Position numbers and translations under genes: made by a program
Notes under the pieces: model-generated
The model's database searches: none
The model's input: the letters and a program-made list of their open reading frames with translations, nothing else
Told to the model about the DNA's origin: nothing
DNA from: Apostichopus japonicus
Taxonomy: Eukaryota; Echinodermata; Holothuroidea; Aspidochirotida; Stichopodidae
NCBI RefSeq assembly: GCF_037975245.1
Contig: NC_092569.1
Location: 4,424,501-4,488,500, forward strand
DNA: 64,000 nucleotides
Reading direction: 5' to 3'
Shown: positions 46,146 through 58,700 of the stretch, one piece after another
How the letters are laid out: the number at the start of each line of letters is the position of its first letter
How positions within the stretch are numbered: the first letter of the stretch is position 1

Positions 46146-47538
46146 GTAAGTTGTAGTATAAGTTCACGAAGAATTCCTGGAAAGTCATCAGTATTACAAA
46201 AAGAGTCCATCCTCTCCTTTCTCGATCTTTTCTGCAAAAACGTCTGCAACAAACATTTTCCCTCTCAGATTACATTTGACGACATTCACCACAAAGACAG
46301 CAGCCTTCGTTGCTGTTCTCCGAATCAGATTTTAGAAACCTATTTTCGCGCAACTTGGCCAAAAATTAAGTTGCCGCGACCCTTCGTCACTCGTTTTAAG
46401 GTTCTGCTGTTGCCTTCTTTTTCTTCTTCTTCCAGTATGGTGCTAACTTCATCTTTGAAGACTCATGCACTTGATTGACAGGTTGGCTATGTGAACATTA
46501 GTCGTCTAACTGGATTAGGTTTTAAAAGCTTCAACAGATTGGACCCTAATAGACTCCTCAGATAGATAGTTCCAATCACGTACAGTACGGTGGGGGGGGG
46601 GGGAGATATCCTATAATAGTCTCTAGAACAATGTGGATTATGATAGGCTTGGGTGTTTTCACATCTGGTTGGAACTTGATGGTTCTTTGAGGTAAGATGT
46701 TGTGTTGGATCAATATGCTACCAACTGGTTCTGCATTTTGTAGAACATTTTCAACCTCGATATTCTACGTCTTTCGACAAGAAGCTTCCAATCTAGATCT
46801 TGGTTGCCTCTCTCTTAACACTTCAGTGCTATACTGAGGCTAGATAAGATATCCCTGAACGCCAAAAGAATCCATGAGCACGACTCAATTTATTTTATGT
46901 CCAAATTGGGTTGAATTAAGTTTTATTTGCTGTAGCTTTGTAAGTGGTTTTGTTCGATGTTGTTCGTTTGAGGTGGAGGTACGTGAGGATCTGGATACGC
47001 CTATATATGATAATTGCCCATAACCCTCCTAGGGAAAAAAAATTATTCCTCCCACTTGACATGTAGTTGTATTGTATGGGGAGTCGTGTGTGACAAATTT
47101 ATACACCGAATATATTGGTTATTCTCATATATATTAGTGAGTCCATAATATATATCCTATGTTAACTACTTACCTCTCATATATGTTAAGGTTATGTAAA
47201 ACATATTTATATTTTCCAAAACATATATACAATAGTAACTTATATATTCTTGTAATCATCATATATAATGTTTTTGCATACGGCTCTGCATATTATTTTG
47301 TCATGTTCGGCGAGTGCATATATAGGTATAAAGGTATAAGGGCATACCGCAGTTGTTGCCATCAGTGATGGATGATTTATAAGCTCATTACCACAAGAGG
47401 TATTTTGCTATTTTGCCATCGACCTGCTTCCTGACGTACATATTCTTATGTTCATTGAGTGCGTTTTGTTTTTTGTTTATTCTTCTTTCACCCTCTGTCT
47501 ACATTGTTGATTCTTTTTTCTTTCATCTTCCGCTGCAG
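46146..47538. other. Non-coding
   Basis: A G run near 46591-46603 and AT-rich sequence with several ATATAT stretches at 47090-47270. No exon or element is supported. Confidence 0.4.
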
Positions 47539-47679
47539 TTTATTTCCCCCACAAAAGGTCGCTATAGAAAATTTAGGAGAAACGGCTCAGTCGGAGTACA
47601 AGCATGGCTCATCTCTGAACACGGAGTCCAGTGGTACTAGTGGTAGCGATAGTTACAGGGACATTTTAACCAGTCATTA
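47539..47679 (+). CDS. Candidate exon, Ser/Gly/Glu-rich, unrecognised
   Basis: Acceptor CCGCTGCAG and a perfect donor (TTA|GTAAGT). One frame reads AIENLGETAQSEYKHGSS and then TESSGTSGSDSYRDIL, ending in phase 2. The composition is coding-like, polar and probably disordered. If unspliced the frame would stop at TAG, which overlaps the donor. It may belong with the exons at 49.0-49.7 and 52.4-52.8 kb on the same strand, but phases do not prove it. Confidence 0.45.
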
Positions 47680-49003
47680 GTAAGTTTCACTCTCTAAACA
47701 TGTTTGTCAGCTGGCAACATATTATGATCTATGTTTGATTCTTTTGTAAAACAATTCAAAATAAGAAACTGACTGGGAAAAGTAAATGGCAATGTACTTT
47801 ATTGAGACAAATTATTGGATAATCCCAAACTGAATGTTTACTTACCATTTATGTAACTGGTTGAAAGGGAACGATGTGTCTTGGTAACGACATTTTAAAC
47901 TATCTCAAGTTGTAAAGGATTGGGAAGGTATTAATAGAAGTCGGCTTGGGGTGGGGGGAGTGTAGGAGGGATGGGTGGCTAAAATAAGTTGCTTGATACG
48001 ATATGATTTTTAAATTTTATTCTCTAAACAATTGACTGTACTGAAAGCTGCACAGTGCATTTTAAAGTAGACCACTATCTATTTCTTGCTGTAAAGCAGA
48101 ACTGTTTGTGACTTTGTGTTGAGTTTGTTTTGATCTCAATCTCCCTTCATATAATGTATAGGGAGATGAGCTATTGTACTTCACCCCACATCAGAAATGT
48201 GAGTGAGTTAGTGTGTGTGCGTGGGTAGGTGGGTGGGCAAAATTAAGTATGTCTAAAACTCCTCCTAGACCCGAAGTCCAGTCAAGTTCAAGCTTGGTGG
48301 ATGGGTGCCTGACCATGTTAACTCATGATGCCTGCATGATTGATGACGTCAAAGAGGTCAAGAAATCTAAAAATTGGTTTTTTACCATTTTCTGCATGCC
48401 AACTTGTTGGACAAAGGCATTAAACCACATTATATATGTAGAGAAAGAAGAGACAAAGTTTAAAACAAGACAGATTTAGCTGTTTAGGCTTGTAGTTAAC
48501 AGGGTCAATTGATTTAAAGTTAAAATTGGTCTAAATTGTGCAAAAGAGTGTGTTGTGAAGTTAACTTCTCCTAGACTGTAAGTTTAATCAGGTTCAAACT
48601 TGGTGGGTAGGTGCCTGACTATGTACTGTAAACTTGATCTTGGGTGATTGGTATAAATGTCATAGGTGGAAGGTCAAATACTCAGAAACTGTAGCCATTT
48701 TCTGCTTGTCAAGTTGTCAGTATGTTGGAAAAAGTCATTAAACCACAAAATATGTAGACTATAATGGGACAAATTCTTATGCAGTTGTTAAGGGTCAAGG
48801 TCAAAGTTCATTGTAGGTCCATTCCATCATAGAAGAGATGAGATGCCATGGATTGCCATCTTGTCTTATGTTTTAATGGTAATAGATGCTAAGATCCCAT
48901 AACAAGGGAGTTTATTAGGCAAGTTTCATTTGTTTCTGTTTTTCTCGACAGGTAAAATATGATTGATAAAGATGGCTACCTTCAAGGTTTGCAAGGAATT
49001 TAG

Positions 49004-49719
49004 ATGACTAATGAAGCAATCCAGGACAGAATGAAGGTGAGATGACAAAACTATTATAAATGTATAATTCAACTGTCAATTTGAGGTAAAGTTTCATTAG
49101 TTTAATGTAAGTTTAATTGCTTTGTTCAAGGGCTGTCCTAACATTGTTGGTGTTTAATATCATTAGATGCAAAGTAACATTGCGTCTAACATGCAGCATC
49201 ATGTATCCTGTTGAAAATTTCAAGTTTCATTGCTTTACACTACATTTCGTGTTTAATAGAATGCTGAGTGAAACTACCCACTGCTGTAGGTGATGAAACA
49301 TTTGGTGTTTAATCCCGCAAGCTCCAGCTCATTCTTTGGGGCTTAAATTCCAGTTCGAAGAGAGAATAAAGTGACGTCTGCTCCTGTAATAGCATATAAC
49401 ATAACACGTCATTTAATGAAAGTGAAAAAAATCCCCATCTTGGTGGGGTGGAATTCATTTCCCCGGTGGGTTGTATTACAAAAGAGAAATCTGTAAGCTA
49501 TGATGATTATTAATGCATCTTTGCGTAATTCATTACTAATCCATCTTTGCGTGATTGGTTATTAAATCCATCTTTGCATGATTGATTATTAATCCTGCTT
49601 AGATGTTGAAGGACAGCGTAGTAAAATCAGAGGATTCCGTGAAGAGACTGGTAGCAGAGCTCAAGATGCTAGGTCAAAGGGTCGTTCAATCTCTTAAAGC
49701 CGTACAGAAGGAGGAATAG
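49004..49719 (+). CDS. Two-exon short coiled-coil frame, unrecognised
   Basis: An ATG at 49004 lies just after an in-frame TAG and begins MTNEAIQDRMK, spliced at AAG|GTGAGA (49036) to an exon at 49603 (acceptor CTGCTTAG) reading MLKDSVVKSEDSVKRLVAEL, then GQRVVQSLKAVQKEE and TAG (49717-49719). Both exons are in phase 0. The 49-residue product would be a charged amphipathic helix. If instead the frame upstream of the TAG (GYLQGLQGI) is coding, this is the interior of a larger broken gene. A donor-like CCAG|GTACAT follows the last stop. Confidence 0.4.
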
Positions 49720-52395
49720 CCAGGTACATTTTCAAGTTTCTTCCATTTGGGTTTGGTACGTTGAGAGTACAATATGGATATGATGCTCGCATTGTATAAT
49801 AAAATTATTGGTAGCAGTATGCTGGAGACAATGGGTTGTTGTTTGCAAGCGGGTCACAGATATGGTCATGTGCGAAGAAAGTTGGAATGAATTTCAAAAC
49901 TAACCAATGAGTCTGTCTTGCGTACAAAGATTTACTTCGCTGCTAAATAAACCTGAGCGTGTTTAGCAGGAGTGTCAAGCATAAATCAGGGACGTTTAAA
50001 TTCGGTTAAAATGTACTATTTATGGTAGTTCGCAAGCGAAGATGTTACCTAACTTAAATGGAATTGATTCAAGTTTTTGTATTGAATGAGTTCAGTTGAT
50101 AAATTTTATGTCCCTGCCAACCCCACCCCACCCCTGGAAAGAAGTTTCCCTAACTGTGATGAAACATCACTTAGTAATAGTCAGTCTTACCGAAGGCGAT
50201 GGAGTACAACAGAGTTGAGGAGTGTGGAATTTTCCAAACGTTAAAGAATACATCAAGTTTATTTCCTTCGTCCTCAGATTCAGTGTAAAGTATATTTGGT
50301 GAATATTGTAAGGATAACAAGCTTGTTCCCTTTTTCCTAGAACTGAATAAGTATTCACGCAAAGCAATTTGCTCTTTTTACCCATCATGAAAGTAGCTGT
50401 GCAGTTACTAGTGTATTGCAAACAATATTATACCTGCCATTAGTTTTGCCATATGCAACTGTGCAAGAATTTTTTTTTTTGGGGGGGGGGGGTTTCCCTT
50501 AAATTGTATGTGCATTGTGTCATGTTTGTTATGACATATAAGGCTTTGGTCTGTGCAGTGATCATTTTTTCCTATAATCCCAGAGTTATATAAATATATT
50601 TAGAGAAAAATCTTGAAAAGGGTGTAACAATATTAACATCGGGTCAGGTCAGATCTTTCTGGAAACCTACACGTAAAGAGACTAGGAGAGAATTGGTCGG
50701 GGAGGATGGGAGGGGGGGGGGTAGGTCTTTGTGGAATATTTAGGGACATGGCAGTTATTGTGTGTTGTTCTCCATCTCAATTAAAGACCTGTAATTTATT
50801 TGTTAATAAACACCCAGTTACTTAGTATTTTGCTGTTTTGGATGCACTGTCAGGGGTGGGACCTAGATTCCCCATCTCTTAGTTTTTGTCTGTAACCCCA
50901 CCAAAACACATATCCAGTACCACTAAACCCACTCCAAACCCTGTTGCTCCATTTACCCGAGAGAATCTTACTATGAAATTGACTGACTTGCTACACAAGT
51001 GCAAAGATATTGGGCATTTTTTTTGTTTCCATTAACAGAAACTCTGGTATTATCATCAATATAATGATAAACAAAATGGAGAAACTTTCAGCACATGTAT
51101 TCAAAATAGTAAACACTAACTTATTGCCTCCACTCCACCCTCTACTTTAAATATTCTGGCTTTGCTTTCTGATTATGGGCAGGTTTGAGATGTAGTACAT
51201 TTCTCCATCCGTGTTATTGTCAGATAATGAAATGAGAATAAGAATTAATAAAATTGTAAAAGAAATGTTTCCTTCCTTGACAGCATGACTTCATATTTGT
51301 CACATCTTTAGTATCTACCTAAATGACAAATGTAGGCTGAATTTTTTGACACATTATGTCGTAGTCCACCAGAAAATGGTTAATTTGAGATTTTACACTC
51401 ATAAACTGCTGATCCAGTTTCAAGCTATTCACCGTTAAAATATGCTAAACCTCTGGTATGTTCCTTTAAAGGCTAACTTGATGATGCTATCAGCTCTTCT
51501 AGTACAGGCCTAATTTTAATGTTAACCCATTGCATTACATAAATTCTAATAAATCACTTAACCAAAGCATGTTCCTTTAACTTGGTATTAAAACAACAAC
51601 ACCCTTGCACCCATTGAATGAAAATTAAACACCATCTGGCTAAAAGTTCACAAATTTGTACTACCACCGTAAACATGTCATTTGAGACAGGTGAAACTCT
51701 TTTTGTGATTATGTGTTGGATCTGAGCTAAATGGTTAAAGTATTAGACTAAATAATCTTGTCACTCTAAACCGATGAACCTTGGCAAATTAGAGGGTCGT
51801 TCCCTCAAAACTTAAAAGTGGCATAAAAAATCCAGCCTGGCCTGATAGCACTGTTTTTCAACGGTTCACAACAAATTAACTGAAGTTTGTTTCTAAAGTC
51901 ATCTTTTATATGAAGTTTTCCTTCATGTCTTTCCATTGTAATATACTTGTAAATCTATTGCAACTCAAACGCTTTTGGCCTTCATGTTGTAATATATTCC
52001 TCTTTTTTTTTTACACCTTTTTTTTTTACATTTAATAATAATATTCTGTAACTACTGTAGTTGATACAACAACATTAGACAGTTTACTAGTAAATGGGTT
52101 ATAAATGAAAAAAAAAAATTTGACATTTCTGACATTACATAAGTTAGGGAACTCATTAAATGTTCTTACATCTCTGTCTGTGGCTCTGACCCCCTCACAC
52201 CAAGAAAGTGATCCTCCCCCACCCCCTCCCATCACCCAAAGCAATCTGTGTTCGCCCTTAAAATGATTGGCTATTGTCGACTCATTCGAGTCTTCAAATG
52301 AACATGCATGATCTACACTTTATGCAGAGTACTTTTGTCTACATGGCTTGTGTATTCCTATCTAGTAATTTTCTTTCATACACTTTTTTTGACAG
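49720..52395. other. Non-coding; homopolymer-rich
   Basis: T/G runs at 50471-50491 and a G-rich stretch near 50700-50720. Poly-T tracts near 52000-52030. No exon or recognised element. Confidence 0.4.
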
Positions 52396-52772
52396 AACCA
52401 CCTATGGTGTCCACCATGGAACAGCTCCCAGAGAGACCTCCGGAAGACTTACATTAGGAAGAGACTTGGGAAGATGACGAAACATCAGACAGAGATAATA
52501 AATTGGAATCCCAAGCCCCTGTAGCCGATTCAGATCCCTTCTCTAGTCTCATTATGGACATGAAAGCCTCCATGTCATCTCCGAGTAAAGTACGGTCTAA
52601 CTCGGACCAGATCAGGAAAGGCTTACCAGACGATAACCTCCTGAAGGCAGAAGAAGACAGAGGGATTATAAATAGGGCTAAAGTTGAAGAATCGGAAAGT
52701 GATTCGATCCAGCTAGTCCTGCCGGTCTCGAACTTTCAGGATGACAAACTTTTTGAACCACTGATGTTGTAG
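52396..52772 (+). CDS. Candidate terminal exon, acidic, with in-frame TAG
   Basis: Acceptor TTTTTTTGACAG. The frame reads PPMVSTMEQLPERPPEDLH, TAG (52455-52457), EETWEDDETSDRDNK, ESQAPVADSDPFSSLIMDMK, then SMSSPSKVRSNSDQIRKG, a Glu/Asp/Ser-rich segment and FEPLML before TAG at 52770-52772. Base composition and the length without further stops argue it is genuine coding sequence for a disordered C-terminal region. The TAG interrupts it unless translation starts downstream or the base is an error. No family recognised. Confidence 0.5.
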
Positions 52773-52789
52773 CTTCTTAAAAGATACAT

Positions 52790-52813
52790 GTATATATATT
52801 ATATATACATATG

Positions 52814-52900
<87 letters not shown>
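52790..52900. repeat. (TA)n microsatellite
   Basis: About 80 bp of nearly perfect TA dinucleotides at 52820-52900, preceded by imperfect ATAT. Confidence 0.95.
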
Positions 52901-52903
<3 letters not shown>

Positions 52904-54800
52904 AGCTTTTCTACTTTTTCTTTGTATGACCATGTGTGTAAATATTGAAGCACTAAGGATATGCAGTTTTTTTTTCCTTGAAATAGCAAGAGATAAAATG
53001 GAGAACACTGTTATGAAAGCTGTACTTACAACACTTGCAAAACTGCTTTCCTAAATTTTAAGGAACATTTTGGCAGAATCTTTTCTGGAGAAATCTATCT
53101 ATATTTCATGCATAGTTTTGAATACTTCTGCAATACCATAAGACCATCTCTGCCCTGCACCTAAAATAAAAACAGTGTTTTTTTCTCTCTTGTATGTTTT
53201 CAAAAGAGCTCTTTTCACGGGTATCATGTTGAAAATTTTCTCAGATTTGCAGATGAAAATTATAAAAGGTTTTTCGTTAAGGTTGGTCGTGTGATGATGC
53301 AAGCATATCTTGCATGAATTTCATGAAAATTAGGATGTAAATTTACAGCACTGAATTCTTTGGCTGCTCCAGTTATTGAGCGGAGTCAAAGGTCAATTGA
53401 GGTCATCAGCGGCCAAACAACAAAAACCTTGTAGTCAAGTTTGGTGAACATCTGTAGCATCGGTAAAATGTCATAGTTAGGTGGTAGGTCCCCCTCACTG
53501 AGCATTACACTTTTGGCAGTTCTGTTAAGAGGTCAAATGTAAATTGGAGTCATCAGCTGCCAAAAGCCTGAAATCCTTATCGACATATAAAGCTTCAAAA
53601 TCAAAGCTGCGATTATCCACATGCTCGGAAATGTACAAGAACTGAATGTTTTATGAAGAGGTCAAAGGTCACTAAGGGTCAAATTCTGACCACCTTGATA
53701 ACTCCAAAAGTTAAGGTCAGATGAATTGCACACCTGCTATGATGGTGCCCCCGCTGTGAGTTCTCCATTGCAATCATTTCCTTTTGGTGAACATAATTTA
53801 GTCAACTTCAGATTAAGTTTGTGAAGTGGCTCTGAAGTAACCTTGAACAATGTATAAACAGTCAATCAGGTAAATAATATTTGCTTCAGAAGTGATAATC
53901 ATGTGTTGGATGATCTTAAAGCACACCTCAATTGATCCCTGGCAGTTATCACTAGTTGAGTCTCAAGGGGGTAAATAGGCTGTCTGAAAAGTTGCCTATA
54001 TACTAGATGACTTTGGTATTAAAATATTTTATAGTGTATTGAAGGGGTAGGTTGGTGGCAGAGCTGATTTGCTAACTCAAAAAAAGGTAAAAGGTTATGT
54101 CCATTTGCTCATACATATTCAACATCCATGGGTCTATATTTCACATATAAGGAAGACTGTACTTCCTGGATTTTAAACCTTTTTTGGCCATAAAACTTAT
54201 GTATTGTAAAAACGTTATCAGTGACTGAATAGGTTGATGTCCAAAGAGTGAGATAGTACACTTTTTTGTGGTCTAGGGAGTTTGGAATGTCTGAACATTC
54301 CTGGGTATCACTTAATTTCTTGAACAAATGTTAACTCACTAGACTCCATATCAGTCAGATAGTCAAGTGGGATTTTATGCAAATTATATTGCAAGGAATC
54401 ACTATTCTTTGCCCCCAGTCTAGAGAATGCTAAACCTCCATTCTTTGGGTGGTTTGATATATATGCAATATTTGGTTGGCACTAAGTGGACATATTTTGT
54501 TTATTTGTAAGTTTTGGTTAAGTTGTTTTACTTGTATTAAAGCATTTAAAGCTATTAAAGTATTAAAAGAAAATGTGAAAAATCGGTGGTAAGTTTTTTT
54601 TTTTTTTTTTTTTTTACTTGTGCTTTCACTGGAAAGAATAAAAAGAGAATATGAGTTGAAATTGAACCAGGAACCTTGTAATGCCTAATTTTTTTATCTA
54701 CCACTAGACCATATGGTGAGATGCTTCAGCAAGATGCATTCCAAATATTTAAAGATCCAGTTGTTGGGACTTAGGTGTTTTATAAAATATTTTCTCCTCC
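52901..54800. other. Non-coding
   Basis: No exon supported. A diverged short repeat around 53390-53700 includes GAGGTCAAA(G/T)GT and GTCATCAGC. A T run lies at 54594-54615. Confidence 0.4.
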
Positions 54801-54802
54801 AC

Positions 54803-54985
54803 TGAACCTTGTCAGGGAGAGGGGTAGTAGCCAACTCGCTTCACCCGCTTGGGAACCTTGTCAGGGAGAGGGGTGGCAGCCAACTCGGGTGCCGCTTGGG
54901 AACCTTGTCAGATAGAGGGAGGCTGTGCAGCTCCAAGGCTGCTTGGGAACCTTGTCAGGGGGAGGGGTGCCAGCAAACTCCTTTT
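54803..54985. repeat. Minisatellite, about 55 bp x 4
   Basis: Four copies of GAACCTTGTCAGGGAGAGGG followed by a variable GCAGCCAACTC...CTTGG segment. Confidence 0.8.
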
Positions 54986-54999
54986 ACAGAATTCACTCA

Positions 55000-55790
55000 C
55001 TCACCCACCCAGGGCTTGAACCGAGCTGCTCAGTATCATTGCAGACGGAACAACCCATTACACCATTTTGGTTCCCAATGAAATAACCTTCGTTTCTTAC
55101 CTTTATACTTCCACCTGTTCCAAGGAACAGAAAAGTAAAAGGCTCTGGTTGGGTCTTGAACTCATGACAGTGTGTTTGTCTGTCTCTCTCAGTCCAGAGC
55201 ACTAACCACTGCACCACAGCAACTGTTGAGAAATAATGCTTGTTTCTAATATTTCAACTTCAGAATGGAAGTAGGAAATTGCAAAAGAAAAATGTTGTCT
55301 GGGGATCGAACTCATGACAGTGCGTTTGTCTGCCTCTCTGTCCAGAGCACTAACCACTGCACCACAGCAACTGTTAAGAAATAATGCTCGTTTCTAATAT
55401 TTCAACTTCAGAATGGAAGTAGGAAATTGCAAAAGATCAAAATGTTGTCTGGGGATCGAACTCATGACAGTGCGTTTGTCTGTCTTTCTCAGTCCAGAGC
55501 ACTAACCACTGCACCACAGCAACTGTTGAGAAATAATGCTCGTTTCTAATATTTCAACCTCAGAATGGATGGAGGAAATTGCAAAAGATCAAAATGTTGT
55601 CTGGGGATCGAACTCATGACTGTGTGTTTGTCTATCTCTCTCAGTCCAGAGCACTAACCACTGCACCACAGCAACTGTTGAGAAATACTGCTCGTTTCTA
55701 ATATTTCAACTTCAGAATGGAAGTAGGAAATTGCAAAAGATCAAAATGTTGTCTGGGGATCGAACTCATGACAATGTGTTTGTCTGTTAG
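55000..55790 (-). repeat. Tandem array of tRNA-like SINE units, about 150 bp x 5
   Basis: On the minus strand units contain TGGTGCAGTGGTTAGTGCTC (A-box-like) and GAGTTCGATCCCC (B-box-like) about 50 bp apart, the two internal pol III promoter boxes of a tRNA-derived SINE. Units recur near 55145, 55302, 55448, 55600 and 55755, joined by TTTCTAATATTTCAACTTCA. The first part (55005-55085) is a different tRNA-like segment with GGTTCAAGCCC. They are not functional tRNA genes, because the arms do not fold into a full cloverleaf by eye. Confidence 0.7.
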
Positions 55791-58700
55791 TGTATAACAA
55801 AGACAAGGGTATCCTCTACTCCACGTCTAATTTTAATTTCGATGGGTGTTTCAGAGAGGACAAGAGAGGGACTGAAAAGAGGGGGTTTTCCAAATGGTGC
55901 ACTTATAAAGAACACGTATTTCTATCTTGTACTTTGGGACCACGTATCTCCCGAACGGAAGCAGATATGGACCTGGGAGTTGCAGATTTGGGCTCCTGAG
56001 CATCGATTACTCCCTATTACGTCTTTTGGGCTAAATCGATTTGGGGTCAATTTTTGGCAATTTTTATTTGCGCCAAAAATAGGTTTTTTGTCTGAAAATT
56101 TAAAAAAGTACTTCTTTTTGGTACCCAATTCCAAAATAAACTTCAGATTCGTAATCAGCGTGTCGCGAACTACCAGAAAAGATACACATTTATCGCATTT
56201 GCGACTACAAATTTTTGCACCTCAAACTTGAAAAAGTAAGACCGAAAAACTTTTACGACGAACAAAGGATTAAAATCCTTTGTTGTCCCTAAAAGTTTTT
56301 CGCTTTTCTATTGTCCCTATGAAGTTGCAAACTGAGCGAAAAAAGTGTCATAAGAGTGCGCAAAGGCGATAAATGTGTATCTTTTCTGGTAGTTCGCGAC
56401 ACGCTGATTACGAATCTGAAGTTTATTTTCGAATTGGGTACCAAAAGGAGGTACTTTTTTAACTTTTCAAGACAAAACACCTATTTTTGGCGCAAATAGA
56501 AATAATATGAACAAAAAGCCTTTCCCGGTCAGATAATAACACGAAATTGGTGTATAACAAAGACAAGGGTGTCTTCTACTCCACGTCTAATTTTAATTTC
56601 GATGGGTGTTTCAGAGGGGACAAGAGAGGGGGCTGAAAAGAGGGGGTTTTCCAAATGGTGCACTTATAAAGAACACTTAATTCTATCTTGAACTTTGGGT
56701 CCACGTATCTCCCGAACGGAAGCAGATATGGACCTGGGAGTTGCAGATTTGGGCTCCTGAGCATCGATTACTCCCTATTACGTCTTTTTGGCTAAATCGA
56801 TTTGGGGTCAATTTTTGGCAATTTTTATTTGCGCCAAAAGTAGGTTTTTTGTCTGAAAAGTTAAAAAAGTACTTCTTTTTGGTACCCAATTCCAAAATAA
56901 ACTTCAGATTCGTAATCAGCGTGTCGCGAACTACCAGAAAAGATACACATTTATCACATTTGCGACTACAAATTTTTGCACCTCAAACTTGAAAAAGTAA
57001 GACCGAAAAACTTTTACGACGAACAAAGGATTAAAATCTTTTGTTGTCCCTAAAAGTTTTTCGCTTTTCTATTGTCCCTATGAAGTTGCAAACTGAGCGA
57101 AAAAAGTGTCATAAGAGGGCGCAAAGGCGATAAATGTGTATCTTTTCTGGTAGTTCGCGACACGCTGATTACGAATCTGAAGTTTATTTTCGAATTGGGT
57201 ACCAAAAGGAGGTACTTTTTTAACTTTTCAAGACAAAACACCTATTTTTGGCGCAAATAGAAATAATATGAACAAAAAGCCTTTCCCGGTCAGATAATAA
57301 CACGAAATTGGTGTATAACAAAGACAAGGGTGTCTTCTACTCCACGTCTAATTTTAATTTCGATGGGTGTTTCAGAGGGGACAAGAGAGGGGGCTGAAAA
57401 GAGGGGGTTTTCCAAATGGTGCACTTATAAAGAACACTTAATTCTATCTTGAACTTTGGGTCCACGTATCTCCCGAACGGAAGCAGATATGGACCTGGGA
57501 GTTGCAGATTTGGGCTCCTGAGCATCGATTACTCCCTATTACGTCTTTTTGGCTAAATCGATTTGGGGTCAATTTTTGGCAATTTTTATTTGCGCCAAAA
57601 GTAGGTTTTTTGTCTGAAAAGTTAAAAAAGTACTTCTTTTTGGTACCCAATTCCAAAATAAACTTCAGATTCGTAATCAGCGTGTCGCGAACTACCAGAA
57701 AAGATACACATTTATCACATTTGCGACTACAAATTTTTGCACCTCAAACTTGAAAAAGTAAGACCGAAAAACTTTTACGACGAACAAAGGATTAAAATCT
57801 TTTGTTGTCCCTAAAAGTTTTTCGCTTTTCTATTGTCCCTATGAAGTTGCAAACTGAGCGAAAAAAGTGTCATAAGAGGGCGCAAAGGCGATAAATGTGT
57901 ATCTTTTCTGGTAGTTCGCGACACGCTGATTACGAATCTGAAGTTTATTTTCGAATTGGGTACCAAAAGGAGGTACTTTTTTAACTTTTCAAGACAAAAC
58001 ACCTATTTTTGGCGCAAATAGAAATAATATGAACAAAAAGCCTTTCCCGGTCAGATAGTAACACGAAATTGGCGTATAACAAAGACAAGGGTGTCTTCTA
58101 CTCCACGTCTAATTTTAATTTCGATGGGTGTTTCAGAGAGGACAAGAGAGGGGGCTGAAAAGAGGGGGTTTTCCAAATGGTGCACTTATAAAGAACACGT
58201 ATTTCTATCTTGTACTTTGGGACCACGTATCTCCCGAACGGAAGCAGATATGGACGTGGGAGTTGCAGATTTGGGCTCCTGAGCATCGATTACTTCCTAT
58301 TACGTCTTTTGGGCTAAATCGATTTGGGGTCAATTTTTGGCAATTTTTATTTGCGCCAAAAATAGGTTTTTTGTCTGAAAAGTTAAAAAAGTACTTCTTT
58401 TTGGTACCCAATTCCAAAATAAACTTCAGATTCGTAATCAGCGTGTCGCGAACTACCAGAAAAGATACACATTTATCACATTTGCGACTACAAATTTTTG
58501 CACCTCAAACTTGAAAAAGTAAGACCGAAAAACTTTTACGACGAACAAAGGATTAAAATCTTTTGTTGTCCCTAAAAGTTTTTCGCTTTTCTATTGTCCC
58601 TATGAAGTTGCAAACTGAGCGAAAAAAGTGTCATAAGAGGGCGCAAAGGCGATAAATGTGTATCTTTTCTGGTAGTTCGCGACACGCTGATTACGAATCT

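Noticed and set aside
45896-46252. 118-codon minus-strand frame
   Set aside because: It is antisense to the THAP-like relic, with no domain and no splice logic.
52799-53008. Frame rich in Tyr-Ile repeats
   Set aside because: It is simply translated (TA)n microsatellite.
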